Shown here piece after piece: positions 52,489-61,857 of a stretch of DNA of 64,000 nucleotides. The DNA lies in NCBI RefSeq assembly GCF_005144965.1, contig NZ_CP039704.1, positions 1,054,001-1,118,000 on the forward strand, written 5' to 3'. Position numbers and translations under genes: made by a program. Below the pieces are notes generated by a model. That model saw only the letters and a program-made list of their open reading frames with translations, ran no database searches and had not been told where the DNA came from. Source of the DNA: Hankyongella ginsenosidimutans (GTDB lineage: Bacteria > Pseudomonadota > Alphaproteobacteria > Sphingomonadales > Sphingomonadaceae). Positions within the stretch are counted from its first letter, which is position 1. The number at the start of each line of letters is the position of its first letter.

Positions 52489-53262
52489 ATGCGTACTCTG
52501 CCTCTGCATATCTCGATTACCGGCAAGCCGGTCGTGCTTATGGGCGTCGGGCCGGCGGCGGACGCCAAGGCGCGGTTGATCGCAGCGGCTGGCGGCACGC
52601 CGGTCACGCCGGATGACCTGCGCGCGGCACAGGCCCGGATCGCCTTCGTGGCGCTGGACAACGAAGCGGCGGCGGCGGACGCCGCTGAGCAGCTGCGCAC
52701 GAGAGGCCTGCTGGTGAATGTCGTCGACAGGCCGGCATTGTGCGATTTCTCGGTACCGGCCATCGTCGATCGCGACACGGTTGTGATTTCGGTCTCGACC
52801 GGCGGTGCTTCCGCCTCGCTCGCCAAGGCGCTGCGCGAGCGGTTCGAGACCTGGCTGCCGCCCGGACTGGGCGCGCTTGCGGATGCGATCTTCGCTGCTC
52901 GCGCTGCCGTTACCGCAATCCACACGGGCGTGCCCGCGCGTCGACGGTTCTGGGATGCGCTGCTGCGTCCGGGCGGCGCGCTCGATCCGATGGTTCCGCA
53001 CCAGGAGCCGGAGGCGGCGATCGCACACGCGCTGGCCGGCGCAGCCTCCCCAGCCAAGCACATCGTCCGGATCTTGGCGGACGATCCGGACACGCTGACG
53101 CTGGGCCAGTTGCGCCTGCTCCAGCAGGCGGACGTGATTGTGTGCCCGCCGCCCGAGCCGCCAGCGGTGCTGGCTCTTGCGCGCCGCGATGCGCAAATTC
53201 GCCGCTGTGAAGTTGACGAAGAGGCCGGGTTGGTGGTTGTCCATCTTCTGGTTGGCGGCTAA
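52489..53262 (+). CDS. CysG-like siroheme synthase with truncated methyltransferase domain
   Basis: Intact frame of 257 residues. Residues ~1-150 match the CysG N-terminal precorrin-2 dehydrogenase/ferrochelatase: LHISITGKPVVLMGVGPAADAKARLIAAAGG, LLVNVVDRPALCDFSVPAIVDR, VVISVSTGGASASLAKALRE. Residues ~195-255 resemble only the beginning of uroporphyrinogen-III methyltransferase (DPDTLTLGQLRLLQQADVIV, then VLALARRDAQIRRC), after which it stops with a normal-looking VVVHLLVGG. So the methylase part is short and lacks SAM-binding regions. Start at 52489; a TTG at 52459 is less likely. cysI/cysH are not nearby. Confidence 0.8.
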   Translation: MRTLPLHISITGKPVVLMGVGPAADAKARLIAAAGGTPVTPDDLRAAQARIAFVALDNEAAAADAAEQLRTRGLLVNVVDRPALCDFSVPAIVDRDTVVISVSTGGASASLAKALRERFETWLPPGLGALADAIFAARAAVTAIHTGVPARRRFWDALLRPGGALDPMVPHQEPEAAIAHALAGAASPAKHIVRILADDPDTLTLGQLRLLQQADVIVCPPPEPPAVLALARRDAQIRRCEVDEEAGLVVVHLLVGG

Positions 53263-53312
53263 ACCCGGACGATTGCCCGCAAGAGACGATGCCGCAGGAG
53301 AAACGCCGCTTC

Positions 53313-53815
53313 ATGGCCAACGAAGAGACGCCGCCGGAGAGTCTGATCCCGTACGAGGATTTCGTACAGGACGCCTTGCGCGACGTCGTGCGCAAGGTGC
53401 TGACCGATGTCGCCATGACCGGCCTGCCGGGCAAGCACCATTTCTTCATCGGCTTTCGCACCGGCTATCCCGGCGTGGTGATGCCGCCTGACCTGCGCGC
53501 CCGCTACCCGGACGACATGACCATCGTGCTGCAGAACCGCTATTGGGACCTCAAGGTGGCGGATGACCGTTTCGAGGTCGGCCTGTCGTTCAACCAGGTA
53601 CCGACGCGGCTGGTCGTGCCGTTCGATGCACTGGTCAGCTTTGTCGATCCGGGCGTGAATTTCGGTCTGCAGTTCCAGCCGCCGGCGTATCAGCCGGACG
53701 AGCCGGCGGCCGTCGCCGCACCACCCCGCGAGGAACCGGACCCGCCCGCCCCGACGACAGCGGCGGCGGCGGCGGCAAGGTCGTCTCGCTTGACCGTTTC
53801 CGCAAGAAATCCTGA
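53313..53815 (+). CDS. sspB: SspB-family ClpXP adaptor (alpha type)
   Basis: Delivers ssrA-tagged proteins to ClpXP. About 168 residues: [73 protein letters not shown]; an acidic-Pro linker; and the C-terminal ClpX-binding tail [15 protein letters not shown] one-base loss in the GGC run at about 53765 separates the tail. The ATG at 53289 is an alternative start (+8 residues). Confidence 0.9.
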
Positions 53816-53832
53816 CAGAACAAGAGGTCGTC

Positions 53833-55230
53833 ATGTCCGCCACCCGCATTGAAACCGACAGCTTCGGTCCCATCGACGTCGCCGCCGACGTCTACTGGGG
53901 CGCGCAGACCCAGCGCTCGATCGGCAATTTCCCGATCGGCGACGAGCGCATGCCGGCCCCGCTGGTCCATGCGCTTGGCATCGTCAAGCTGGCGGCGGCG
54001 CGGGTGAACAACCGCTTCGGCCAGCTTGACGCCAAGATCGCCGAGGCCATCGCCGCCGCCGCGCAGGAAGTCATCGACGGCCGCCACGACAACCAGTTCC
54101 CGCTGGTGGTCTGGCAGACCGGATCGGGCACCCAGTCGAACATGAACGCCAACGAGGTGATCGCCGGGCGCGCCAACGAGATGCTGGCCGGCGTGCGCGG
54201 CGGCAAGTCGCCGGTGCATCCCAACGACCATGTGAACCGCGGGCAGTCGTCCAACGACTCGTTCCCGACCGCCATGCACATCGCCGCCGCCCGCGAGGTG
54301 GTCGCGCGGCTGATCCCCGCCTGCCGCCACCTGCATGCGGCGCTGGACGTCAAGGCCAAGGCCTGGGCCGACATCATCAAGCTGGGCCGCACGCACCTGC
54401 AGGATGCGACGCCGGTGACGCTGGGCCAGGAATTCTCGGGCTACGCGGCGCAGATCGCCTATGGCATCGAGCGGCTGGAGGCAGCGCTGCCGCGCGTCTA
54501 CGCGCTGGCGCAGGGCGGCACGGCGGTCGGCACCGGCCTCAACAGCTTCCAGGGCTTCGCGGAAGGCTTCGCCGCCGAGGTTGCGACGATCACCGGGCTG
54601 CCGTTCGTCACCGCGCCGAACAAGTTCGAGGCGCTGGCGACCCACGATGCGCTGGTCGAGCTGTCCGGCGTGCTCAACGTGCTGGCGGTCGGCGTCAACA
54701 AGATCGCCAACGACATCCGCCTGCTCGGCTCCGGCCCGCGTTCGGGGCTCGGCGAACTGCTGCTGCCGGAGAACGAGCCCGGCTCCTCGATCATGCCAGG
54801 CAAGGTCAACCCGACCCAGGCCGAAAGCCTCACGATGGTGGCCGCGCAGGTCATGGGCAACCACGTTGCAGTGACGGTCGCCGGTGCCCAGGGCCATTTC
54901 GAACTGAACGTGTTCAAGCCGGTCATCGCCTACAATGTGCTGCAGTCGATCCGCCTGCTCGCCGACGGCATGGTCTCGTTTGCAGACCGCTGCGTCGCCG
55001 GCATCGAGCCGAATACCAAGCGCCTCAAGCAGCTGGTCGATCAGAGCCTGATGCTGGTGACGGCGCTGGCACCCGAGATCGGCTACGACAACGCCGCGAC
55101 AATCGCCAAGCACGCCCACAAGAAGGGCCAGACCCTGCTGGAAGCCGCGCTGGACCTGAAGCTGATCGACGAAGCGCGCTTCCACGAGGTCGTGCGCGCC
55201 GAGACGATGCTGGGGCCGGACCCGCTCTGA
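53833..55230 (+). CDS. fumC: Class II fumarate hydratase
   Basis: Interconverts fumarate and malate in the TCA cycle; iron-free homotetramer. Intact, 465 residues: [76 protein letters not shown] and the signature [15 protein letters not shown] with the catalytic Ser. Begins 18 bp after sspB. Confidence 0.97.
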   Translation: MSATRIETDSFGPIDVAADVYWGAQTQRSIGNFPIGDERMPAPLVHALGIVKLAAARVNNRFGQLDAKIAEAIAAAAQEVIDGRHDNQFPLVVWQTGSGTQSNMNANEVIAGRANEMLAGVRGGKSPVHPNDHVNRGQSSNDSFPTAMHIAAAREVVARLIPACRHLHAALDVKAKAWADIIKLGRTHLQDATPVTLGQEFSGYAAQIAYGIERLEAALPRVYALAQGGTAVGTGLNSFQGFAEGFAAEVATITGLPFVTAPNKFEALATHDALVELSGVLNVLAVGVNKIANDIRLLGSGPRSGLGELLLPENEPGSSIMPGKVNPTQAESLTMVAAQVMGNHVAVTVAGAQGHFELNVFKPVIAYNVLQSIRLLADGMVSFADRCVAGIEPNTKRLKQLVDQSLMLVTALAPEIGYDNAATIAKHAHKKGQTLLEAALDLKLIDEARFHEVVRAETMLGPDPL

Positions 55231-55231
55231 A

Positions 55232-55861
55232 ATGGCGACGGAGCAGCGGCGCGGGCTGATGTTCGTGCTGTCCTCGCCGTCCGGCGCGGGCAAAAGCACG
55301 CTCGCGCGCACTGCTGGCCAGCGATCCGGACATCGCCCTGTCGGTCTCGGCGACCACCCGGCCCATGCGCGCCGGCGAGGTGGACGGCCGGGACTATTAT
55401 TTCGTCGACCGGGCGCGCTTCGACGCCATGGTGTCGCAAGGCGCGTTCCTCGAGTGGGCCAAGGTGTTCGACAATCGCTACGGCACGCCGCGCGCACCGG
55501 TCGAGGCGATGCTGGACCAGGGCCGCGATGTGCTGTTCGACATCGACTGGCAGGGCACCCAGCAGTTGCATCAGGCGCGGCCCGAGGATCTGGTGCGCGT
55601 GTTCATCCTGCCGCCGTCGATTGCGGCACTGCATGCCCGGCTGCACAGCCGGGCGCAGGATCGGCAGACGTGATCGCCGGGCGCATGGCGCGCGCGGCCG
55701 GCGAGATCAGCCACTGGGCCGAATATGACTATGTGCTGGTGAACGATGATCTTGAAGACTGCTTGTCGCGGCTCAAGATCATTCTGGCGGCGGAGCGCTT
55801 GAAGCGCCAGCGCCAGACCGGTTTATCGGAATTCGTCCGCACACTGATGGCAGAGGCATGA
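55232..55861 (+). CDS. gmk: Guanylate kinase
   Basis: Phosphorylates GMP to GDP; essential. About 210 residues: P-loop LSSPSGAGKSTLAR, LSVSATTRPMRAGEVDGRDYYF, FLEWAKVFDNRYGTP, DVLFDIDWQGTQQL. Bases are missing near 55310 and 55670, splitting the frame into three. The ATG is 1 bp after the fumC stop; its stop overlaps the ATGA of the protease gene. Confidence 0.94.
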   Translation: MATEQRRGLMFVLSSPSGAGKSTLARTAGQRSGHRPVGLGDHPAHARRRGGRPGLLFRRPGALRRHGVARRVPRVGQGVRQSLRHAARTGRGDAGPGPRCAVRHRLAGHPAVASGAARGSGARVHPAAVDCGTACPAAQPGAGSADVIAGRMARAAGEISHWAEYDYVLVNDDLEDCLSRLKIILAAERLKRQRQTGLSEFVRTLMAEA

Positions 55862-57389
55862 AGGAAACTCGCGCAATGATGCGTTTTGCACGCAAGGGAG
55901 CCATGGCCATGGTCCGACTGAGCAAAACAGCGCTTCTTCTGCTGGCCGGCTTGTTTGCCGGCGCGGCGCTGGCCCTGCACTATTCCAACGATGCGCCCCG
56001 CGCCCAGCAGGCGGGAACGCTGGCAGCGCCGGAGGGCTGGACCGTACCGCCCCGACGAGCAACCAGCAGGTCATGCTGTCCTATGCGCCGGTGGTCGAGC
56101 GCGCGTCGCCGGCGGTCGTCAACATCTACACGGCGAAGGTCGTCCGCCAGCGCCGCAACGCGATGCTGAGCGATCCGCTGCTGCAATTCTTCTTCGGCAA
56201 CCCGAGCGGCCTGTCGCGGGACCGGGTGGAGCGTTCGCTCGGGTCCGGCGTGCTCGTCTCGCCGGACGGGCTGATCGTCACCAACCGCCACGTGGTCGGC
56301 GATGCGGACCAGATTCGCGTCGTGCTGGCTGACCGGCGCGAGTTCGAGGCGAAGCTGATCCTCTCGGACGAGCGCTCGGACCTCGCGCTGATCCGCATCA
56401 ACGCCGGGGCTGAGAAGCTGCCGGTGCTGCCGCTCGGCGACTCCGACCTCGTGAAGGTCGGCGATCTGGTGCTGGCGATCGGCAACCCGTTCGGCGTCGG
56501 CCAGACGGTGACGCACGGCATCGTCTCGGCGCTGCGCTCGGGCGGCGAAGGGCCGACCGGCTACCAATATTACATCCAGACCGACGCAGCGATTAACCCC
56601 GGCAACTCGGGCGGCGCGCTGGTCGGCATGGACGGCCGCCTGATCGGGCTGAACACCTTCATCTATTCGCAGTCCGGCGGCTCGGTCGGCATCGGGTTCG
56701 CGGTGCCGGTCAGTCTCGTGCGCTCGGTGATCGCGGCGGCCGGCACCGGCAAGGTGGTGCGGCCGTGGATCGGGCTGGAGACGCAGGCCATCGATTCGGA
56801 GCTGGCCCAAACCCTTGAGCTGCAAAAGCCGATGGGCGTGCTGGTCAACCGCGTGTCCAGCGGGTCACCGGCGGCCAGGGCCGGGCTGGAGGCGGGCGAC
56901 ATCGTGCTGGCGATCAACGACGTGCCGGTCACCGATCCGGAGGCGCTGCGCTTCCAGATCGCGACCCGCCAGCCCGGCCAGAGCCTGCGCCTGCAGGTGA
57001 TGCACAAGGGCAAGGTCGCCCAGGTCTCGGTCACCGCCGTCGCGCCGCCGGAGACGCCGCCGCGCGACGTCACCGTGCTGGGCGGGCGCACGCCGTTCAC
57101 AGGCCTCAAGGTCGCCAACCTGTCGCCGGCGCTGGCGCAGGAACTGGCGGTGCCGCAGGAGCGCGGGGTGATCGTGCTCGAGGTGAGCGGGCAGTCCCTG
57201 GCCGCGCGCCTCGGCATGGTGCGCCCCGGCGATATTCTGGAGACGGTTGGCGGCACATCCGTCGACACCGTCAAGGAACTGGACCAGGCGGCCAGGGCCT
57301 CCGGCGACGGCATTCGCTTCAGCCTGCTGCGCGGCGGCCAGCGCGGCGCCTGCGTCATCCAGCCGCCCAACCAGGCCTACTGCCGGTAG
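55858..57389 (+). CDS. Deg/Do-family periplasmic serine protease
   Basis: HtrA-type protease/chaperone of ~500 residues. Signal anchor LSKTALLLLAGLFAGAALALHY; catalytic triad His in GLIVTNRHVVGDA, Asp in LSDERSDLALIRI, Ser in AAINPGNSGGALVG; then two PDZ domains (GVLVNRVSSGSPAARAGLEAGDI and GVIVLEVSGQSLAARLGMVRPGDI). The protein ends QPPNQAYCR. The coupled ATG at 55858 is used; ATGs at 55876 and 55909 would give shorter signal peptides. A C is missing near 56050. Confidence 0.92.
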
Positions 57390-57496
57390 GGCGATTCGAA
57401 CCCGTCCTTGCGCGGAGGCCGTCAGACCGACGCAGGGTTGGCGGTACACTTCGCGGGCATGGGCATGGCCCGCCTGCCCGACCCACCCCTTGCATT

Positions 57497-57516
57497 TGTA
57501 GTTAAATTTAACTACA
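57497..57516. promoter_or_regulatory. Perfect 20-bp palindrome before the higBA-like pair
   Basis: TGTAGTTAAA followed directly by its complement TTTAACTACA, 35 bp upstream of the toxin remnant's ATG. No loop, AT-rich, typical of an antitoxin operator. Most probably the binding site of the XRE antitoxin encoded at 57830-58177. Confidence 0.7.
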
Positions 57517-57551
57517 TTGCGATATGGCTCGAAAGCACTGCGCCACATCTC

Positions 57552-57833
57552 ATGGCGCAAGGGGCGTTGAAGGACTTCAAGGCCTTTCCCCTGCCCGCAC
57601 AGCAAAAGCCGCGCGGGGGCTGACGCAGATTGCGGAAGGAGACACGCCAGAGATTGCCAAGCCGATGACCGGCCTTGGCGCAGGCGTGTGGGAACTGGCC
57701 ATCAAGGAGCGCGGGGACGCATTCCGCGTGATCTATGCGCTCCAACTGATCGAAGAGCGGCATCGCCACGCCGAAGCATGAAATCGACGTGGTGAAGGAG
57801 CGGATCAAACGCTTGAAGGAGGCGTTGGCATGA
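57552..57833 (+). pseudogene. higB: HigB/Gp49-type toxin gene, damaged
   Basis: RelE-superfamily mRNA interferase of the Gp49 type. ATG 57552 gives MAQGALKDFKAFPLPAQQK. After a one-base shift near 57607 comes ARGLTQIAEGDTPEIAKPM, GAGVWELAIKERGDAFRVIY, and then ALQLIEE. The family normally continues with a strand containing 'VLHAFQKK'; that stretch of about 12 residues is absent, and after a second frame change the sequence resumes GIATPKHEIDVVKERIKRLK to the stop. Loss of this core strand is not a homopolymer error and suggests a true inactivating deletion. The stop overlaps the antitoxin start. Confidence 0.75.
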
Positions 57834-58177
57834 GCAACCAAGCGAATAATGGCCGAGAAGAGGACTTCGAACTGGTGCGCGGCTCCGGCAACGTGTTTGC
57901 CGATCTGGGCTTGCCCAACGCTGAACTGGAACAGTTCCGCGCCATCCTTGCCGCCGAGATCGGCAAGACGCTGGCCGCCGACAAGCTGACCGTGCGCGCC
58001 GCCGAAAAGCTCACCGGCGTTGCCGCCGCCGACTTCTCCCGCATCCGGCAGGCACGGCTCAAGAGCTTCACCATCGACCGCCTGATGACCATCCTCGACC
58101 GGCTCAACCGCAAGGTGCAGGTGTCTGTCGCCGTCTATCCGCGCGATCCGGCGGGGGCGAACGCGCTGCATATTTGA
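57830..58177 (+). CDS. higA: HigA-type XRE antitoxin
   Basis: Intact, 115 residues. The segment GSGNVFADLGLPNAELEQF is typical of HTH_37-type antitoxins paired with Gp49-like toxins; the helix-turn-helix follows (LTVRAAEKLTGVAAADFSRI, IDRLMTILDRLNRKVQVSV). Overlaps the toxin stop by ATGA. With its toxin damaged it may survive as a repressor acting on the 57497-57516 palindrome. Confidence 0.88.
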   Translation: MSNQANNGREEDFELVRGSGNVFADLGLPNAELEQFRAILAAEIGKTLAADKLTVRAAEKLTGVAAADFSRIRQARLKSFTIDRLMTILDRLNRKVQVSVAVYPRDPAGANALHI

Positions 58178-58223
58178 GCTTTTCGAGAGGGGCAGGCCGC
58201 GCGGTGGCCCACGGACAAAATGC

Positions 58224-58421
58224 ATGACATTCCGGTATTTCGCATATGGTTCAAACATGCTGACCGAGTGGCTGCGGGGCAGATGCCCAAGCGCCGAACC
58301 GATTGGCATTGCCATCGCAACCAATCACAAGCTGAGGTTTGGAAAGCGGAGCATCGACAAATCTGGCAAAGCCACGGCGCTCGCGATGACGGTGGCGCGG
58401 CTCAGCCCCAGCGGTAGTTGA
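58224..58421 (+). pseudogene. Gamma-glutamylcyclotransferase, N-terminal fragment
   Basis: 65-residue frame beginning MTFRYFAYGSNMLTEWLRG, the substrate-binding YGSN motif of AIG2/GGCT-like cyclotransferases, and continuing NHKLRFGKRSIDKSGKATAL. Family members are ~150 residues; here similarity ends near 58385 and the last residues are the antisense of the next gene. It looks truncated by a rearrangement whose breakpoint lies at the 3' end of the convergent oxygenase-like gene. Confidence 0.7.
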
Positions 58422-59013
58422 AGCTGACGCTGATGCGGTCCCCGTCGGCGAGGTTGGGCGGCACCTCGTGGCGCAGCCAGCTCTCCCACAGCAGCAGCTC
58501 GCCAGGCTGCGCCGGCATGTCGACGAACGGCTGCTGGTCCTGCGGCGCGCTCTTCCTGCGGGTGGGCGCGGCCATCATGAGCGGCAGGCGCGGGTCCTCC
58601 AGGCGCAGGGGCTTTGCTCCGGCCGGCATCGCGACATAATAGGTGCCGCTGATGACCGAATGCGGGTGGATGTGGCCGCTGTGCCCTGCCCCGGTCGGCA
58701 GGATGTTGATCCACAGGCTGTCGAGCGCGAGCTTCCGGCCGGCCAGATCGAAGCCCAGGGCTTTGGCGAAGGCGCGCGCATGCGGGTCCAGCGCCTTGGC
58801 CAGCCGCTTGAACTCGGGGAAGCGCCAGGGCAGATCATTGAGGGACGCATAGGACGTGTAGCCGAGGTAGGCGTTCTTCTCGCACCAGCGCTGGCCGGCG
58901 GCGTCATCCTCGGCGATCGAGCGGCAGGCGGCTTCCAGCGCCGGGTTCCCGGCTGCGTCGAGGCTGGCCCGGTAGACCGGGGTCGCGAACAGGCGGGTCA
59001 GCTCAGCCGGCAT
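58402..59013 (-). CDS. Putative 2OG-Fe(II) oxygenase-like protein (TIGR02466 type)
   Basis: Intact, about 203 residues. LFATPVYRASLDAAGNPALE at the start, LDSLWINILPTGAGHSGHIHPHS, VISGTYYVAMP, and PGELLLWESWLRHEVPPN: the His-x-His and distal His plus the Arg-like end (DRISVSFNYRWG) fit the double-stranded beta-helix iron site of this family. ATG at 59013 overlaps the dapF stop; 59022 is an alternative. Substrate unknown. Confidence 0.8.
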   Translation of the reverse strand: MPAELTRLFATPVYRASLDAAGNPALEAACRSIAEDDAAGQRWCEKNAYLGYTSYASLNDLPWRFPEFKRLAKALDPHARAFAKALGFDLAGRKLALDSLWINILPTGAGHSGHIHPHSVISGTYYVAMPAGAKPLRLEDPRLPLMMAAPTRRKSAPQDQQPFVDMPAQPGELLLWESWLRHEVPPNLADGDRISVSFNYRWG

Positions 59014-59836
59014 AGGCGTCAAGGTCGACCTCGCCGGTGAACGCGGTGGCGACCCCGCCGGTCATCAGCAGCCGGTTGTCCGTCGTCCATTCGATGGTGA
59101 GCGGCCCGCCGGGCAGATGCACGGTCACGCGCCGGTCGGTCAGGCCGCGGCGGATGGCGGCGGCGGCGGTCGCGCAGGCCCCGGTACCGCAGGCGAGTGT
59201 CAGCCCGGCCCCGCGCTCCCACACCCGCAGCAGGATGGTCTGCCGGTCCTGGACCAGCGCCACGTCGACGTTGACCCGCTCGGGGAACAGCGGATCGTGC
59301 TCAATCTTGGGGCCAAGCGTGTGCAGGTCGTTGGCGGCGAGGTCGCTGACGAAGAACACGGCGTGCGGGTTGCCGACGTTGACGCCGGCCGGGTTGGCCA
59401 GCCCCTCCCAGGCGACCGGCATGGCGAGCGTGTCCATCGGGTAGGCGAGCGGGATTTCGTCCCAGCCGAAGCGCGGCGCGCCCATGTCGACGGTGGCGCT
59501 GCTCGCGCCGTCCGGGGTCGCGCTGAGCAGGCCGCCGCGCGTCTCGATGGTGCAGGCGTGGCCGACCAGGGTGGCGACGCAGCGGCTGGCGTTGCCGCAG
59601 GCCCCGACTTCGCCGCCGTCCTGGTTGTAGATGCGCATGAACACGTCGGCGCGGTTGGAGGGCTCCATCACGATCAACTGGTCGCAGCCGATGCCGGTCA
59701 GCCGGTTGGAGACGCGGCGCACCACATCGTAGTTGAGCCGCAGCGACTGGGTGCGGGCGTCGAAAATCACGAAATCGTTGCCGAGCCCGTGCATCTTGAG
59801 GAACGGGCGGCGACCGAGCGGCGGCAGTTTGGCCAT
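59003..59836 (-). CDS. dapF: Diaminopimelate epimerase
   Basis: Racemises LL- to meso-diaminopimelate for lysine and peptidoglycan. Intact, 277 residues: FLKMHGLGNDFVIFDAR, first catalytic Cys in EVGACGNASRCVAT, VNVGNPHAVFFV, and second Cys in TLACGTGACATAAAA. The start MAKLPPLGRRPFLKMHG at 59836 is chosen; an upstream frame to 59935 has no similarity. Confidence 0.97.
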   Translation of the reverse strand: MAKLPPLGRRPFLKMHGLGNDFVIFDARTQSLRLNYDVVRRVSNRLTGIGCDQLIVMEPSNRADVFMRIYNQDGGEVGACGNASRCVATLVGHACTIETRGGLLSATPDGASSATVDMGAPRFGWDEIPLAYPMDTLAMPVAWEGLANPAGVNVGNPHAVFFVSDLAANDLHTLGPKIEHDPLFPERVNVDVALVQDRQTILLRVWERGAGLTLACGTGACATAAAAIRRGLTDRRVTVHLPGGPLTIEWTTDNRLLMTGGVATAFTGEVDLDAYAG

Positions 59837-59876
59837 GTGTTGATACTCTGGAGGTGGATGCTCTAGGGTGTTGGCG

Positions 59877-60864
59877 CTACTTCGTGGTCGGCGCATCGTC
59901 CTTGAAGATGAAGGTCTGCGGCGGCTGGCCGGCAAGCAGAACGCCGCGATACATGCCGGGCGTGTTGAGGGCGAAGGCGTAGTTGCCCTCCCGGTCGAGC
60001 GCGATCAGCCCGCCATCGCCGCCGATCTTCCCGATGTGGGCGATGGTGGCATCCGCTGCCTCCTTGAGGCTCAGCTTGCCGAATTCCATGCGGGCGCACA
60101 CCGAGCGGGCGGCGGTCGCGCGGATGAAATATTCGCCGGAGCCGGTCGCGGAGACGCCGCAACTGGCGTTGTCGGCATAGGTGCCGGCACCGATGATCGG
60201 CGAGTCGCCGACGCGCCCGAACCGCTTGTTGGCAATGCCGCCGGTCGAGGTGCCGGCCGCCAGATTGCCGGCCTGGTCGAGCACCACCACACCGACCGTG
60301 CCGTATTTGTCGATCTTGAAGGCGGCCTTCTCGCGCTGGGCCTCCTCAAGCTGCTTCACGCGCTCCGGGGTGACGAAATAGTCGTTCGGCACCAGCTCGA
60401 GCTTCTGCTCGGCGGCGAAGGCGTCGGCGCCCGCGCCCTGCATCATGACGTGGCGGCCGTCCGTCATCACGGCGCGCGCAAGGCTGATCGGGTTGCGCAC
60501 CGTGGTGACGCCGGCGACCGACCCGGCAGCGAGCGTCGCGCCGTCCATGATCGCAGCATCCAGCTCGGCGCGGCCCTCGTGGGTCAGTGCGGCACCCCGC
60601 CCGGCGTTGAACAGCGGCGAGTCCTCCAGCGGTCTGAGCGCCGCCTCGACCGCGTCGACCGCCGTGCCGCCGGCCTTCAGCCGCGCTTCGGCCGCAAGCA
60701 AGGCCCGCGCAGCGCGTCATGGTAGGCGGCGCGTTTTCGGCCGGGAAATCCTTGGCGTCGAACACGCCGGCGCCGCCATGCAGCACGATCACATAGTCCG
60801 GGCGGGCGGCGGCGGGTGCGGTCATGAGCAGGAGGCTCCCGAGGATGGCAAGGACGTGTTTCAT
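59877..60864 (-). CDS. Isoaspartyl peptidase / L-asparaginase family Ntn hydrolase, exported
   Basis: About 329 residues with a signal peptide (HVLAILGSLLLMTAPAAA). DYVIVLHGGAGVFDAKDFPA, AVEAALRPLEDSPLFNAGRGA and AAIMDGATLAAGSVAGV come before the autocleavage site GTVGVVVLDQAG. The Thr there becomes the nucleophile, and SDSPIIGAGTYADN-type and ATGSGEYFIRA motifs follow. Probably periplasmic, hydrolysing isoaspartyl dipeptides or asparagine. One base missing near 60718. ATG overlaps the coq7 stop. Confidence 0.9.
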
Positions 60865-61396
60865 AGACGCTCCGACAAGCGGATGGCCAGACGGCATCCG
60901 GCGCGGATCATGCCAGACAACAGGGGATACGCAACCGCCTGTTCCGCCCCAAGGTCGAGCGCTGTCGCTTTGTGTTCCAGCTCCTCGGCCTGGAATTGCG
61001 CGATCGTCTCGCGCAGCGCCGGCTCTTCGTCTGCAAGCTGCGCAAGTTGCGCAGCGTAATGCCGGTCGATTTCGGTCTCGACCGCAACGGTGCAGGCCAT
61101 CGCGGCCTTGGGGCCGATCAGTGCGGTGGCAGCCCCAGCGCATAGCCGGCGACATGCCAGAGTGGCTGCAGCAGGGTCGGGCGTACGCGGCGTGCCGGGA
61201 TCATGGCGTCGAACGCCGCCTTGTGCGCAGCCTCCTGGTCGGCCATGCGCTGGATTTCGACAGCGCAGGGATGCCGGTCGCCCATGACCGCGCGCTGGCC
61301 GGCATAGATGCGCACGGCACCATATTCCCCGGCCTGGTCGACCCGGATCATCCGGGCGATCATTTGGTCTGCATGCGCGGGGTTCGGATCAGCCAT
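60861..61396 (-). CDS. coq7: Demethoxyubiquinone hydroxylase (Coq7)
   Basis: Di-iron monooxygenase of ubiquinone biosynthesis. About 178 residues: [67 protein letters not shown] and IAQFQAEELEHKATALDLGA; the Glu and ExxH residues for two irons are present in both halves. A G is missing near 61128. The start at 61396 lies inside the dsbB end (37-bp overlap). Confidence 0.92.
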
Positions 61397-61857
61397 AAGA
61401 CACCTGCGGCAGCGAGGAGCGACAACAGCAGGTTGTAGCCCGCCATGGACACGCCGAACAGGGACCATGCGATTTCGTCGCAGCGGATAGCGGGCGTGGC
61501 GATCAACTGCTTCAGCATGTCCGCGGTCGACCCGGCAACGCCTTCGGCCGAGCAGGCGGTCGGGCCTTCCCACCATTTCTGCTCCACGCCGACATGCATC
61601 AGGCCGATGCCGGCCGTCGTCAGCAACGCCAGTGCTGCAAGCAGGGTGAGGGCGCGGCTTGCCTGTTCGTGGCGCGTGCCGGCGGCGAGCGCCGCCAGCC
61701 CGAGCCCGATCGCGGCGGCATGCGGGTAGCGCTGCCAGAGGCACATCTCGCAGGGGAACAGGCCGCCGACAAACTGGAACGCCAGCGCGCCGCCGAGCAG
61801 CAGCGTCGAGGCGGCGACAGCCAGAGCAGGGGCAAGGGCCGGGCGGTTTGTCCTCAC
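61360..61857 (-). CDS. Disulfide bond formation protein B
   Basis: Inner-membrane protein that reoxidises DsbA using quinone. 165 residues from a GTG at 61857 (overlapping the upstream stop). Four hydrophobic helices; first redox pair in FPCEMCLWQRYPH, second pair in ACSAEGVAG...TPAIRCDEIAW; C-terminal helix MAGYNLLLSLLAAAGVLWLI. Intact in frame. A DsbI/DsbB-like alphaproteobacterial type. Confidence 0.9.
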   Translation of the reverse strand: MRTNRPALAPALAVAASTLLLGGALAFQFVGGLFPCEMCLWQRYPHAAAIGLGLAALAAGTRHEQASRALTLLAALALLTTAGIGLMHVGVEQKWWEGPTACSAEGVAGSTADMLKQLIATPAIRCDEIAWSLFGVSMAGYNLLLSLLAAAGVLWLIRTPRMQTK

